A stretch of DNA of 64,000 bases, from the NCBI GenBank assembly GCA_006386115.1, contig VFIW01000147.1, positions 27,057 through 91,056 on the forward strand, read 5' to 3'. Shown here in pieces: positions 44,252 to 54,913 of this stretch (its first letter is position 1; every line of letters starts with the position of its first letter). The notes under the pieces are model-generated. The model was not told the DNA's origin. It ran no database searches and saw only the letters and a program-made list of their open reading frames with translations. The position numbers and the translations under genes were made by a program. Origin of the DNA: Globisporangium splendens. Its lineage: Eukaryota > Oomycota > Peronosporomycetes > Pythiales > Pythiaceae.

Positions 44252-44417
44252 TGTCACGTGTGCCTGACCTCGCACGCCAGGCACGCGCGTAGGATCGGCA
44301 TGTGCCTGACTTCGCACGTGTCTAGCGTGCGGAGCGTCGTGGCATGTGTAACGTGTGCCTGACCTCGAGTCCGAGGTCAGGCTCTCATTCATATGTAACA
44401 CTAATATATACAGTTAT
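44252..44417 (+). repeat. Family B LTR, left part (interrupted)
   Basis: It starts TGTCACG and matches the minus-strand copy at 393-831. The complete chromovirus interrupts it at 44418; the LTR resumes after the duplicated GTTAT at 51979-51983. With the insert removed it would be ~440 bp, the same length as the other copy. Confidence 0.75.
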
Positions 44418-44804
44418 TGTAATGGGGCCTCCCATTACATGGGTTCCCGGGTCAGGAGAGTGTGGGTTTTCTCCCACATGGGTTTTACCACCTCTTCCGA
44501 ACCCACCCACGTAGTACAGTTGGAGACACATTAATATGTGTCACTCATGAACACTGTACGTAGCCATTTGCATATTAGCCAATAAGACTAAGCCGTTAAG
44601 ATTTAATCCCATTGGATGATAGTCGGACTGGACATACGATTATCTACCAATGAGAGACACCGTAGGTTTCAGTCACTACGATTGCATGTGAGCACTTTAA
44701 CGTTTTAATTCACTTCTCAATTTGCACGGTAACGCGCAAAGCTCCCTTCCTTTCACCTGCGCTTCCTCAACGCACGTGTACGTCGTGTAACGAGTCCCGT
44801 TACA
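44418..44804 (+). repeat. 5' LTR of the complete chromovirus
   Basis: 387 bp from TGTAATGGGG to CCCGTTACA. The first 22 bases form a hairpin (TGTAATGGG against CCCATTACA). The partner LTR is at 51591-51978. Confidence 0.92.
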
Positions 44805-44806
44805 CC

Positions 44807-44822
44807 TGGTAGCACTTTGTGG
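44807..44822 (+). other. Primer-binding site
   Basis: TGGTAGCACTTTGTGG starts two bases after the 5' LTR, as expected for a site complementary to the 3' end of a tRNA primer. TGGTA resembles the initiator-Met primer site used in many LTR elements, but the tRNA cannot be confirmed here. Confidence 0.75.
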
Positions 44823-44854
44823 TCCGTCCAACCACAGAGCGGGAGCCGTCAGTA

Positions 44855-45904
44855 ATGAGTACTGACGAAGAACCGATGATGAATCTCGAACCCGCGGAAA
44901 CCGCGAGTGCGACGATCAACCGGGAGGATTACCTCCACTTGAGTGATCTCGAGTGGAGTGCCTTCCAACGGATGAGGACGATCATCGGCGAAAAGGCCGT
45001 GTTCGCCATCCTTGCCACCCTGTCGCAGGATCAACATCGCCTCACAGCGATCGGGTTCCTGCAGAAGGAGGTAGAAGACCGTGGAAGTGAAGCAACCCGC
45101 GCAGCTCCTGCGCAGGTACAGTTCCCACGACAAAAGTCTGTGAGGCTTGAAGTCGCGAAGTATGGCGGAGGAGACAATGAGCCTCTCCTCCGATGGTTCG
45201 TCGAAATCGATGCCGCCATTCGCTCCGGGCAAATCTACGATCCGGAGCAACAGGTCGATTTCGCGATGTCCAAGCTCGCTGGGAGAGCCAAGAGCTGGGC
45301 ATTTGGTCGCCGAATGGCCGACCATGGTTGTTTCTCCACACTTTCGGAGTTTAAAGGCGACATCCGTGCCGCCTTTGAGCCACCAAAATCGGAATTTCGT
45401 ACTCGCACGGAATTTCTCGAAATCCGACAGGATAAACGCGATCTCCACGCGTATATCCAGCATGCCCGATACTTGGTATCAAGTATCGTGTCTGAGCCAA
45501 TCGGCATGGCGACGCAAGTCGCCACGTTTATGAAAGGTTTGGTGGATGGTCCCGTCAAGACCTACCTGTTCCGGGAATACCCGGAAACGCTAGAGCAAGC
45601 AATCGCTCTGGCGCTTCAGGAAGACTTTAGCGCGAAGCAAGCACGGCTTCACGCGTTCCCCTACCGTGCCGCGCAGTTCCGGCACGCGAGACCTCCTCCA
45701 CGTTACAGTGGATCCGAACCAATGGATCTCTCATTGGTACAAACCTCGGCGGTTCGAAAGAAAACCGTCGACAAGCGCAAGCTGCGGTGCCACCGCTGCC
45801 AGAAACTGGGGCATTTTCAATACGAGTGCCGAGCGGCGCAGCCCGCTCCCCGCGTCCGAGACACACATCGGACGACTTCTTCGCGTCCAACGCGCGAAGA
45901 ATAA
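44855..45904 (+). CDS. gag: Chromovirus gag
   Basis: About 349 residues from the first ATG; the frame is open slightly upstream without ATG. The capsid-type region includes AGRAKSWAFGRRM, FEPPKSEFRTRTEFL and MKGLVDGPVKTYLFREYP. A zinc knuckle (CHRCQKLGHFQYEC, CX2CX4HX4C) near the C-terminus would bind the element's RNA. The protein forms the virus-like particle. The pol frame overlaps its end by ~117 bp in the -1 frame, suggesting -1 frameshift expression. AAAAAAC lies just past the gag stop, so it cannot serve gag ribosomes directly. Confidence 0.9.
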   Translation: MSTDEEPMMNLEPAETASATINREDYLHLSDLEWSAFQRMRTIIGEKAVFAILATLSQDQHRLTAIGFLQKEVEDRGSEATRAAPAQVQFPRQKSVRLEVAKYGGGDNEPLLRWFVEIDAAIRSGQIYDPEQQVDFAMSKLAGRAKSWAFGRRMADHGCFSTLSEFKGDIRAAFEPPKSEFRTRTEFLEIRQDKRDLHAYIQHARYLVSSIVSEPIGMATQVATFMKGLVDGPVKTYLFREYPETLEQAIALALQEDFSAKQARLHAFPYRAAQFRHARPPPRYSGSEPMDLSLVQTSAVRKKTVDKRKLRCHRCQKLGHFQYECRAAQPAPRVRDTHRTTSSRPTREE

Positions 45905-48900
45905 AAAAACGTCAACCACCAGTAGACGCGGGGCGCTCTACTGGCGAATATGCGTCTGGTGTGATCGTGGTGCACGAGGCGCAAGCCCCCAGCGTGCATG
46001 ACACGCGCTGCTGGACTACCGCGACTACGGAGGAGCCGAGAGATCGGCTCATCCAACTTGAGATAACCGTAGAGGGATTTACGACCCCTCTGCGGGCACT
46101 GCTAGACACGGGTGCGTCAAACAGCTTTGTTCGATCGCATGTCGCCCGTGCACTAGCGAGAGTAATTTCGGAGGAATCACGTTCCTCCGAGTCGAAGATC
46201 ACCGTGCGGTTGGCAACAGGTGCCACGGTCACGACGGAGAAACACGTGACACGACTCCGTGTCACGCATGATGGACGCCAAATGGAAGGAGACTTCATTT
46301 GGCTGGATTTAGATGACAAGCTCGATGTCATCCTTGGAATGCCATGGCTGAAGAAGTATCAGCCGATCATCGATTGGAATCGACAATCGATCAGTTACCC
46401 CGCTATGAAGCGGAAGCAGGCTAACCGCCCGTCGGCGCGCAACGCGCTGCCGGTTAACGAACATGATGCAAGGGTGTGCGATGGCCCCCTTAGCACGATG
46501 CTCGATGGAGAAGCCGCCCGAAAGTCTAAAGGGCAGACTTCGGTTGCTCATCGCTCTGTACAGAAGAGCGATGACGAAGGAAAGGTACCGCCAATGGAGA
46601 CCTCTGATCAAGGCTCCTCGTGCGAAGTCATGAGTGTCTTGGTCACTGATGAGGATGGATCTCATATTCATGAGATGGCGTTAGAAGACCCTCCGAAGGA
46701 CGCTTCGGAAGTGGTAACGCTACCCGTCATGAGCCAGAAACGGTTCATGAAAGAGCTGCATCGAGGCACCCTCGAGCAGATATGTTACATTGCTCCTCAG
46801 GAATCGAGCAATGCCGAGTCGGCAGTGCAGAGGCACCCACTCGATGAATGTTTCCTTGCGTCGTCATCAGTGATGGACACTGATGTGCTCGACGAGCCAA
46901 CGAAGAAGGAACGATTTCAGGCTCAGGGATGGGAATCCCTGAAGGACAGTCCATTCTACGGACTATTGAAGGAGTACGAAGACGTATTCCCAGAAGAAGT
47001 TCCCAGTCATCTTCCGACAGACAAAGGAGTTCGGCATGAGATTGATCTCAAGTTGGGAACAAAGTACTGCGTCACGAGGCAATGGCCACTGCCTCGAGAG
47101 CAAGTCAAGGTGATCGACGAGTTCTTTGAAGCTCGTCGTAAAGCAGGCCAAGTGCGCGAGTCGAATTCTCCGCACTGCAGCCCCACCTTCTGTGTGAAAA
47201 AGGCCACAGGAGGTTGGAGGATCGTGCATGCGTTCAGCAAGTTGAATGCGGCAACAATCCCGACGCAAACGCCGATACCTCGCAAAGATGTCATCATTGA
47301 CAGCATGCAAGGTAGTACTATCTTTAGTACGATCGATTTGAGAGATGGGTTCTATCAAATCTTGATGCGTGAGAAGGACATCCCTTTCACAGCAGTCAGC
47401 ACCCCGAGTGGGATGCTGTGGGAGTGGCTTGTAATGCCACAGGGGCCAACAAATGCTCCCGCCACGTTCAATAGATGCGTCACGCAACTATTACGTCCAG
47501 TGCGAGACTTCGCACCAAGCTATTTTGACGACGTGTTCATACACAGTCGTGCATCGGATGCTGCATCCGATGTGGAAATGCACAAAGAGCACCTCCGACA
47601 GCTATTGGACTTGAGCGGAAGTACAAGCTGTACGCCAACATACAAAAGTGTATGTTTGGTGTTCATGAGATCCCCGTTCTCGGTTGCTTTGTCGGCAAGA
47701 ACGGAGTGCGTCCTGATCCCGAAAAGATCAAGGCGATCAACGACTGGCCAGTTCCAACAAGCCAAAAGGATCTTCGCAAGTTCCTCGGTCTTGCGACGTA
47801 TCACCATAAGTACTCGCAGAACTATGCGGGTATCATCCGACCTCTTTCATCATTACTGAAGAAAGACGTCGACTGGAAGTGGTCCGACGAATGTCAAGAT
47901 GCATTCGTCAAGGTGAAAAGCAGTCTCATGGAGGCTCCGGTTCTCGCGATCGCCGATCACGAGCGACCATTCTATGTGGTCTGTGATGCATCCGACTTTG
48001 CAATCGGATGCGCGCTCATGCAGCGCGACGATGCAGATCAAGAACGCGTGATCTGCTATCAGTCGCGTCAGCTGAAGCCAGCTGAGCGCAATTATCCGGT
48101 TCATGACAAGGAGTTGCTTGCCATGAAGTACGCTCTTACGAAGTTAAGAGTGTATTTGCTCGGAAGTAAACGGTTCACCGTTTACACTGACCACGCTTCG
48201 CTGCGCACCGCAGTGAAGTCGCCACATCTGTCGCAAAGAATGGCCCGATGGCTTTCTTTCTTTGCAGAGTACGAGTTTGACGTCGAGTACAAACCCGGAT
48301 GGTTCAACGTGATCGCGGATGCGTTATCACGTCACCCAGACTTTGAGTCGAAAGCAAACGACTCAAAGGAAGACCGTGTGATGGCAATCACACGGGAAAG
48401 CACGCCGACATCGTCGCTCCTCGACGATATCAAAAGAGCGTGTGCGACAGATAGCGACATCAGTCGACTTGTTGCCCACTTGTCATACCCGTCTGATAAG
48501 TCGCTCAAGGCGTTGGATCCGGCTCAACGCGCTCGTCTACATCGTTACAAGATGCGCAACGATGTTCTCTACTACCGTATAGATGACAGCGGCGTACCGC
48601 GCACTGTCGTTCCAAACGATAGTGACCTTCGCAATCGTGTGCTCTTCGAGTACCACGATGCGCCTTTCCGCGGCCATCCAGGACGCGAGAAAACGTATCT
48701 CGCGCTTTCCCGCGACTTCTATTGGTCACACCAATACAAGTGGGTCCGCAAATACGTACGCGCATGCGAGGTTTGCCAGCGCGTCAAACCAGCACCGGTG
48801 ACCAACGCACCGCTGCGATCTCTGCCAGTCCCGACGGACTGTTGGAAGTCAGTCTCGATGGATTTCATCTTCGGTCTTCCTGCTGACTCCAGCAAGAAGA

Positions 48901-50255
48901 CTGGCATCCTCGTCATCGTGGATCGCTTCAGTAAGATGGTCCATCTCAGTGCTGTCCCTGCTAGCGTCACCGCAAAGCAGACGGCGCAGATATTCCTCGA
49001 TTCTGTGTTTAGGTTACACGGAATGCCCACTGAAATCGTGTCGGACCGAGATCCACGATTCACAGCTGCCTTCTGGCAAGAGTTGTTCCGACTCTTGGGC
49101 ACTCAGCTCAAGATGTCGACAGCTGATCATCCGCAGGCAGATGGTCAGACCGAGCGTGTAAATCGCACGCTCGAGGATATTCTGCGCAGCTATGCGCATT
49201 CATTCACTCACTGGAATGAATGTCTCCCTCTCGCAGAGTTTGCAATCAACAACTCTGTGCATGTCTCAACCGGGCACACGCTATTCTACGTGAACGCCCT
49301 CAGGCACCCACGTGTTCCGTCCATCCTCGGTGGGATGTCCCCTCCGTCGGTGACATCTCCCTTGAGTGGGGGAGGAGTCCGCGAAGCAGCTGCTTCGGAA
49401 CAAGCGAAGAGCGCGGAGATCTCGCACCATCATGGGCAGGCAACTGCTCATGCGGCGATCGTCGACAAAGACATCGTTACAACAGTGTCGCAGCGGCAAG
49501 CTGTCATCCGCTTCGTCCGCGATTCAATCGCCGACGCAGTGGATGGTCAGAAAGAACAAGCGGACAAGAGTGGCCGCAAAAACACGAACGAGTTTCGACG
49601 AAATTCGTTTGTTTTATTATCGACTGCTAACCTACCTAACAGAGTGGTGAGCAGTGACAGCAACAAGTTGCTGCCAAGATACATTGGCCCTTTCAAGGTC
49701 CCTGAAAGGATTGGGGACGCATACACGTTGGAGCTTCCTCCGACCATGCGTCTACACCCGACGTTCTACGTCGGGCGTCTCAAAGCGTATCATCGCCACG
49801 ATGACTCGTTGGTCTCTTCCTCTTCAGGAGACCGTGGTCGCGAAGGATCCCAAGCACAAGCTTGTGATCAGCCTCGAGCCTCGAAAGTCGTCCCTCGAGC
49901 CGCTCGTGCTTCGCGATCATCTCGCTTAGCTCGGCCCGAAGTCGGAGAACCTCGTTCTCCCGCTCAGCGTACTTCAGCCGATCAAAAAGACGCTGATCAC
50001 TCTGAGGATGCGCCTCAGAGTCACGAGCAGATCTTCCCTCCTCCAGCTCCTCCGTTGCGAGACTCCGAGGGGAACCAACGCTGGATCGTGGAGAAGATAC
50101 TTGCTCATCGCGATCGATCGTCGCGAGCGAAGAAGGAGCGCGTCTATCGCGTTCGTTGGCTTGGTTACCCGCCAGATCGAGATACCTGGGAACCGGCCGC
50201 GATGCTCCAAGCCGATGTTCCTGGCTTGGTGCAGCAGTACGAGAGTCGATGCTAA
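45787..50255 (+). pseudogene. pol: Chromovirus pol, one frameshift
   Basis: The first frame (to about 47615) has protease LLDTGASNSF and most of the RT, including TPIPRKD and the active site YFDDV. A one-base shift near 47617 moves to the frame that holds the RT thumb, RNase H (VCDASDFAIG, NYPVHDKELLA), integrase zinc finger (H..H..CEVCQ), a DDE core (MDFIFGLP, VSDRDPRF, DGQTERVNR), a GPF motif and a chromodomain near the end (YRVRWLGYPPDRDTWEP). All catalytic residues are visible, so only the frameshift blocks a full polyprotein. The last 476 bp overlap the antisense frame. Confidence 0.92.
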
Positions 50256-51390
50256 TCGACTCTCGCTTCCACAACTCGCGGATTCGATCTTGCAATCCGC
50301 GAGGAAGCATCACGCCGTTGTAACCACGAAGGTGCTCCTCAGCCAACTGAGGATCATCGCTGGTGCAGATGCGGCAACCCCTCGGTGTGGTCTTGACTCC
50401 ACACGGAACCCCAAGATCCACGCATTCCTCGTGGATCGCCAACAACTTTCCAACGGCATTGTGCCGAAGGAACTTATCCCGATTATCTCGCAATCGAGAG
50501 ATACACTTCGCAGCGTCTTCGTTGAAATTCACAACGAAGGCACCCCACGCTTGCGAAAGGAACAGCGCTTGTTTCTCAGCGCTGTGAGACTTCTTTGACT
50601 TCGATCTACCATCAAAGTACCGCATCGAATGGAAAAGGTCGATGTAAAACTCCTCGCGCGCCTTGGGATGGAAGTTCTGTCGAAGGACGAAGTCATCATC
50701 CTTGATGGTACTAACATCGTACAGCGCGTGAGTGCCCGCACGCTGGGTGCCACGATGTGCACGAACCCAATTGGGTTTGGGCGCCCATAAGTGACTCCAG
50801 CTAGAAGGGGCGAAATCCATCCCTTCAGAAGGACCCGTCACCGGATCCTTCTCCTCCGCCGGAAAGGCAAGATGGCGTGGCAACTTGCTATTTCCCGATG
50901 ACGCAGTAACCTGCGCATCAGATTCGGATTCCACATCGAAGAGCAAGTCCTCGAGTGGATCGACAGCTTCCAGTTCATAATTGGACGCGTCCAGCGAGAG
51001 AAGGATATTTCTCGCTGCATTCACCAGGTCGGGATCAGCTGACGCTAATCCTTCCCGACCGAGATTTTCCATCATGTTGGCAGATGCCGCGCTTCCCGAC
51101 GCTCCGACGTCGGAAATGGCAACCGCCACGATGGATCCGCTCGTTTCTCCGTGAGGAGATCCCTCCTCACGACGCTTCTTCCGCGTAGGCTCATTCAAGA
51201 GGGCCGCGGACGACGAACGATTCGCTTCGTTTCGTTTGAGATTCGAACGGTCAACGGAAGAAGACTCGGCTTCTTCCTCCCGATCGTCACGCACGACATT
51301 CGTCGTGGTGCTACTCATTGGAGTGTTGCAAGGAGTCACCTCCTTGCTACTCGACTCGTAGTCAACAGCATCACTGTCGATCGAAGACAT
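49780..51390 (-). CDS. Long antisense ORF inside the chromovirus, unknown function
   Basis: 536 codons from the first ATG (51390) to the stop at 49780, opposite to gag-pol. About 1.1 kb lies beyond the pol stop, where the sense strand has no comparable frame. The rest runs under the integrase tail and chromodomain. The N-terminus is acidic and Ser-rich and holds a basic nuclear-signal-like cluster (RKKRREE). The middle has a mixed charged/aromatic region with CGVKTTPRGCRIC. The C-terminus has Leu-rich heptads (about residues 470-525) that look like a coiled coil, then a basic tail. I recognise no family. Antisense ORFs at this place are known in some plant gypsy elements. Whether this one is expressed is unknown. 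Confidence 0.6.
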   Translation of the reverse strand: MSSIDSDAVDYESSSKEVTPCNTPMSSTTTNVVRDDREEEAESSSVDRSNLKRNEANRSSSAALLNEPTRKKRREEGSPHGETSGSIVAVAISDVGASGSAASANMMENLGREGLASADPDLVNAARNILLSLDASNYELEAVDPLEDLLFDVESESDAQVTASSGNSKLPRHLAFPAEEKDPVTGPSEGMDFAPSSWSHLWAPKPNWVRAHRGTQRAGTHALYDVSTIKDDDFVLRQNFHPKAREEFYIDLFHSMRYFDGRSKSKKSHSAEKQALFLSQAWGAFVVNFNEDAAKCISRLRDNRDKFLRHNAVGKLLAIHEECVDLGVPCGVKTTPRGCRICTSDDPQLAEEHLRGYNGVMLPRGLQDRIRELWKRESISIDSRTAAPSQEHRLGASRPVPRYLDLAGNQANERDRRAPSSLATIDRDEQVSSPRSSVGSPRSLATEELEEGRSARDSEAHPQSDQRLFDRLKYAERENEVLRLRAELSEMIAKHERLEGRLSRLEADHKLVLGILRDHGLLKRKRPTSHRGDDTL

Positions 51391-51575
51391 TTGTACGAGG
51401 TTCACCTCGCACAGCTTGCGGTGTCTGGAAAGCTCTCTGTTGGGCACGGCGCACACTGAGAACTGAGCCCGCAAGACTCAGTGCTCTGCCTTCTGTGACC
51501 AGTTCCTCCGAACACCAAAGAACACAGAAGAACACAAGATGGATTGGTCGCGCGCGTTTCTACGTGACCAATCGC

Positions 51576-51590
51576 TTTACGGGGGGATGA
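51576..51590 (+). other. Polypurine tract
   Basis: The stretch around ACGGGGGGATGA immediately before the 3' LTR is the expected plus-strand primer. Confidence 0.65.
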
Positions 51591-51978
51591 TGTAATGGGG
51601 CCTCCCATTACATGGGTTCCCGGGTCAGGAGAGTGTGGGTATTCTCCCACATGGGTTTTACCACCTCTTCCGAACCCACCCACGTCGTACAGTTGGAGAC
51701 ACATTAATATGTGTCACTCATGAACACTGTACGTAGCCATTTGCATATTAGCCAATAAGACTAAGCCGTTAAGATTTGATCCCATTGGATGATAGTCGGA
51801 CTGGACATCCGATTATCTACCAATGAGAGACACCGTAGGTTTCAGTCACTACGATTGCATGTTAGCACTTTAACGATTTCAATTCACTTCTCAATTTGCA
51901 CGGTAACACGCAAAGCTCCCTTCCTTTCACCTGCGCTTCCTCAACGCACGTGTACGCCGTGTAACGAGTCCCGTTACA
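51591..51978 (+). repeat. 3' LTR of the complete chromovirus
   Basis: 388 bp, the same ends as the 5' LTR, with about eight substitutions and a one-base insertion relative to it. GTTAT follows directly. Confidence 0.92.
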
Positions 51979-52257
51979 GTTATATGGAACTAGTCAGATA
52001 AAAATACAGGTGCAGGCAGGACACCTGGATAGGAAGAAAAGTCGAATCAGTTGAAGGAAAGGATAGGCATGCATGCAGGGAGGCTTAGACGTAGCGCTAG
52101 CGAACTAAGTCCTCCATTCAATTCACTTTCCAATTTGCCATCAAGTTGCCACCTCCTCCTCCGATCCACTCCACCGTTCTCCGACTTTCGACCAATCAAG
52201 TTCCGACTTTCCAACTTTCGACCAATCAGATCTCAAGAAGACCTCCGACTCGTTACA
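51979..52257 (+). repeat. Family B LTR, right part (interrupted)
   Basis: It continues the LTR begun at 44252, from the duplicated GTTAT to CGTTACA. Nearly the same sequence lies at 898-1176. Confidence 0.75.
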
Positions 52258-53115
52258 TCTGGTAGCACTTTGCGTCCGGGGGGGAGTGTGGCCGTTTCCA
52301 AGCGTTCAAGTCGCCGTCGTCGTCCAAGCCAGGCATCTCCGAGGTTATAAGTCGAGCCGCTTTCTGAACGGGTGTTGCTTTTAGTGACATAAATCCCGGA
52401 ATCATTGTCGGTGCGTTGACCCTTTGGTGTTCTGTGGCAGTAACTCCTGTAGTGTTGAGCCAGTCGTGCTTTTGTGCGTAATTCTGTGTTCTGGTCTACC
52501 TCGGTTTCTCTAATAGTGACACGGTGTCTCGGGTTCACCCTAACTGTCTGTGTTCTTTAGGGTGTTATTCCGTGGTGTCATCGTCAGGCGTGCCTAGGTG
52601 AAGCCCTCATTAGAGGATCAAGACTGTGATTGTGAAATCCCAGAGTTGATATCCTCCCCAACTCGATGCCCAAGAAGCCGCGCGTCAAGCAGGTTCCGGT
52701 TCAAGGCAGCTTTACGTACTTAGGCGTGCCAAAACCTGCAGAAGCTGATAAAGCCCGTCAAGACCTCGTGAACTGTCTGACGAAGGCTTTCCGGATCTGT
52801 GAAGTGCTAGAGAAGCACGTGGACAAGTGTCCAGACAAGCTGAAGAGAAACGCGCAAAGAAGGCTCTCATCCGGATCGCTCAAGGAATCATCGACGCATC
52901 CGACGGTATTGGCGAGTGTTTTCGCCGCGCGCTACGAGACCCGCCGGCCTCGAGTACAGCTACTGGGAAGGCCAAGCTGCGTCCAGGTGTAAGAGGGCGC
53001 TGTTCACAACAGTCCCTCAAACACGACACACACGCTTGTGCCAGAGGAAGCGATCTCCCGACTTGGAGGGAGGAAGAAGACTTGAGGGCTTGAAGGAAAA
53101 ATTGCAACTGAATTA
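52258..53115 (+). mobile_element. Family B element interior: primer-binding site, leader and start of a broken first ORF
   Basis: TGGTAGCACTTTGCG begins two bases after the LTR. The leader to about 52649 matches 1-392 in reverse. A short frame from ATG 52666 (MPKKPRVKQVPVQG) runs ~65 codons and then continues in another frame near 52850 (KKALIRIAQGIIDASDGIG), so it has a frameshift. The product is unrecognised and may be a gag-like start. Nothing identifiable follows. Confidence 0.55.
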
Positions 53116-53477
53116 AAAATGGTTATGGTTCCTGTCGCTACTTGCTAATGAACCCCAAGGGATCCTACAGCTTTTATAACTAAAACCTAAATATACCAAT
53201 AAAACCTATGAAGTATGATAATATAAAACCTTGGGTACACTGATGTTGAACCTACGGGATCTTCTAGAAGCTTGAACTTCAAGTCTTATTTAAAATCCCT
53301 GCAAAGTGATTGGCTCGCGCCACTCACTTCAGGTGGCAGAGACACGCCGGTCTCGTCGCCGGTGCAGTTTCCCAAGCAGGAACCATCACTCAGTACTTGA
53401 TTAGTACATGGATGTCATCGCTCAGTACTGATTAGTATATGAGAACAACATTCTGCACTGATCAGCACAGAGAACAC
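53116..53477. other. AT-rich stretch, nothing recognised
   Basis: No coding frame of note. The sequence has short AAAACCTA-type repeats and may be LTR or 3' UTR remains. Confidence 0.4.
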
Positions 53478-53637
53478 TCGTGACGTCATCGAATGACGTC
53501 ACACGTGCATGTGGGGACTGTATTACCGTAATCCCTTTGTTGTTTGTGTCTCCACAACGCACACTGAAGGTGGTGTGTGACACACTAGATCTGGGGACAG
53601 ATCCACCTTCATGTAATGGCTGGTTGTGGCCCATTAC
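53478..53637 (-). repeat. Family D LTR end interrupting a gag relic
   Basis: On the minus strand it starts TGTAATGGGCC at 53637 with the partner CCATTACA and matches the fragment at 44088-44251, both continuing to CCCCACATGCAC. It begins exactly where gag homology on the minus strand stops. The lower boundary is uncertain. Confidence 0.55.
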
Positions 53638-54387
53638 AGCTTCCTCGAGCGTCTTGGGATGGTCCCGAAACAAATAAGTCTTGATCGGACCATCGTTCAA
53701 GCCTTTCATGTACACGGCTGTCTGTGTGCCCATGTCGATAGGTTCCTCCACGGCATTGGACACCAGATAGCGTGCCCTCTGAGAGTAAGCATGGATGTCA
53801 TGCTTGCCCTGACACAGATTGAGAAACTCAGCTCTCGATCTGAACTCGTTCTTGGGTGGCTCAAACGTGAGCTTGAGCTCGGATTTGAACTCCTCGTAGG
53901 ACGTGAACGCAGACGGATCATGCAGTCTGCGTCCATACGCCCACGTCTTCGCCCGCCCCGCAAGGTAGCTCATGGCGAAGGAAACCTTCAGACCCTCGTC
54001 AGTGATCTGACGAGCGTTTGACAGCAGCGTCGAGCTCGACGAGCCATCGGAGAAGCGGTTCCCCTTCTCCGCCTCTGTACGGAGACACATTGAGTTTTAA
54101 AACTCAACGCGTGGAGACTTGGCAGCAACAGGTGACTGTTGCTGACCGCGTTCTTGCAGCATAAAGCGCAGAGCAGCTGCTCTGTGCTCTTCCAGGGAGA
54201 GCGTGCGCAGCATGGACGCTACGACGCTCTCGCCGACAACCTCTGCCATTCGCCCCAGAGCGTCCCATTCGATGGCGCTCAGGTGTGGGCAGTCTTCTCT
54301 GGTTACGCGACCGCCATCGAACTCCATGGTGGTCGATGGCGGACTCTCTGTCGAGAACCGAGGGAGCGTGCCTGCTTCAGTAGACAA
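53638..54387 (-). pseudogene. Gypsy gag relic (family C element)
   Basis: The minus-strand frame resembles the complete chromovirus gag (LAGRAKTWAYGRRL, FEPPKNEFRSRAEFL, MKGLNDGPIKTYLFRDHP). An in-frame TAA at 54097 divides it and it ends abruptly at the family D LTR at 53637. The N-terminal part (VTREDCPHLSAIEWDALGRM) also parallels that gag. No pol is attached. It lies just inside the family C LTR, so this is the 5' end of a minus-strand element. Confidence 0.85.
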
Positions 54388-54423
54388 GGGATGGCCGTGG
54401 GAAGGACTACAAGTGCTACCAGG

Positions 54424-54913
54424 TGTAACGGGTCAACCGTTACACTGGCGTACACGTGTGCGTCCGTGAGGAAGCGCGCAGTTAGGTGTCACACCTAACT
54501 GGGTTTGTATAGGACTTAGTATAGGACCAGAGAAAGCTGGTCCCAATACTGTAGCGATCGTTCTAGTATGAGGAAAGAATGAGAGTGTTTTTATTTTGTG
54601 TGATTATGTCGAGCGGTCTGGCTAGACCGCGAGTAAAACCTAAAACCTTATGCAAAACCATGATTGTTGGTTGAGAGAATTCCTACTGATTTACTGATAC
54701 CTGATTGGTCCAAATCCTGCCTACTTCTGTATTATTATCCAATGACATACAAGACCTATCATACGGAATGTTGAGGGTTCTTGATGACAGAAGAGGGGTT
54801 AGCACCCACCTGCGGTGTGGACTTCAGCTAAGTCCGCACCGTGCACTTGAGAAGGAGGGTCGTGCGTACTTGGTGTACGCACGTGAGGGCGTGTGGCGGG
54901 AAGCCCCGTTACA
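54424..54913 (-). repeat. Family C LTR
   Basis: 490 bp, reading TGTAACGGGG to CGTTACA on the minus strand, with a TGGTAGCACTT primer-binding site next to it at about 54411-54421. It belongs to the gag relic. Its first ~125 bp recur at 43962-44087. Confidence 0.8.

Larger units (their letters stand above)
44418..51978 (+). mobile_element. Complete Ty3/gypsy chromovirus with 5-bp target duplication
   Basis: Two LTRs flank a 6.8-kb interior with primer-binding site, gag, pol and a purine tract. GTTAT is duplicated at 44413-44417 and 51979-51983. The order protease-RT-RNase H-integrase and a C-terminal chromodomain define a chromovirus. The two LTRs differ at about nine positions by my reading, and pol carries one frameshift, so the insertion is not recent and this copy is probably not autonomous. 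It also has an antisense frame between pol and the 3' LTR. Confidence 0.93.

Noticed and set aside
45904..45911. AAAAAAC as the gag-pol slippery site
   Set aside because: It lies after the gag stop codon in the gag frame, so gag ribosomes would not reach it. A shift site further upstream in the overlap is more likely.
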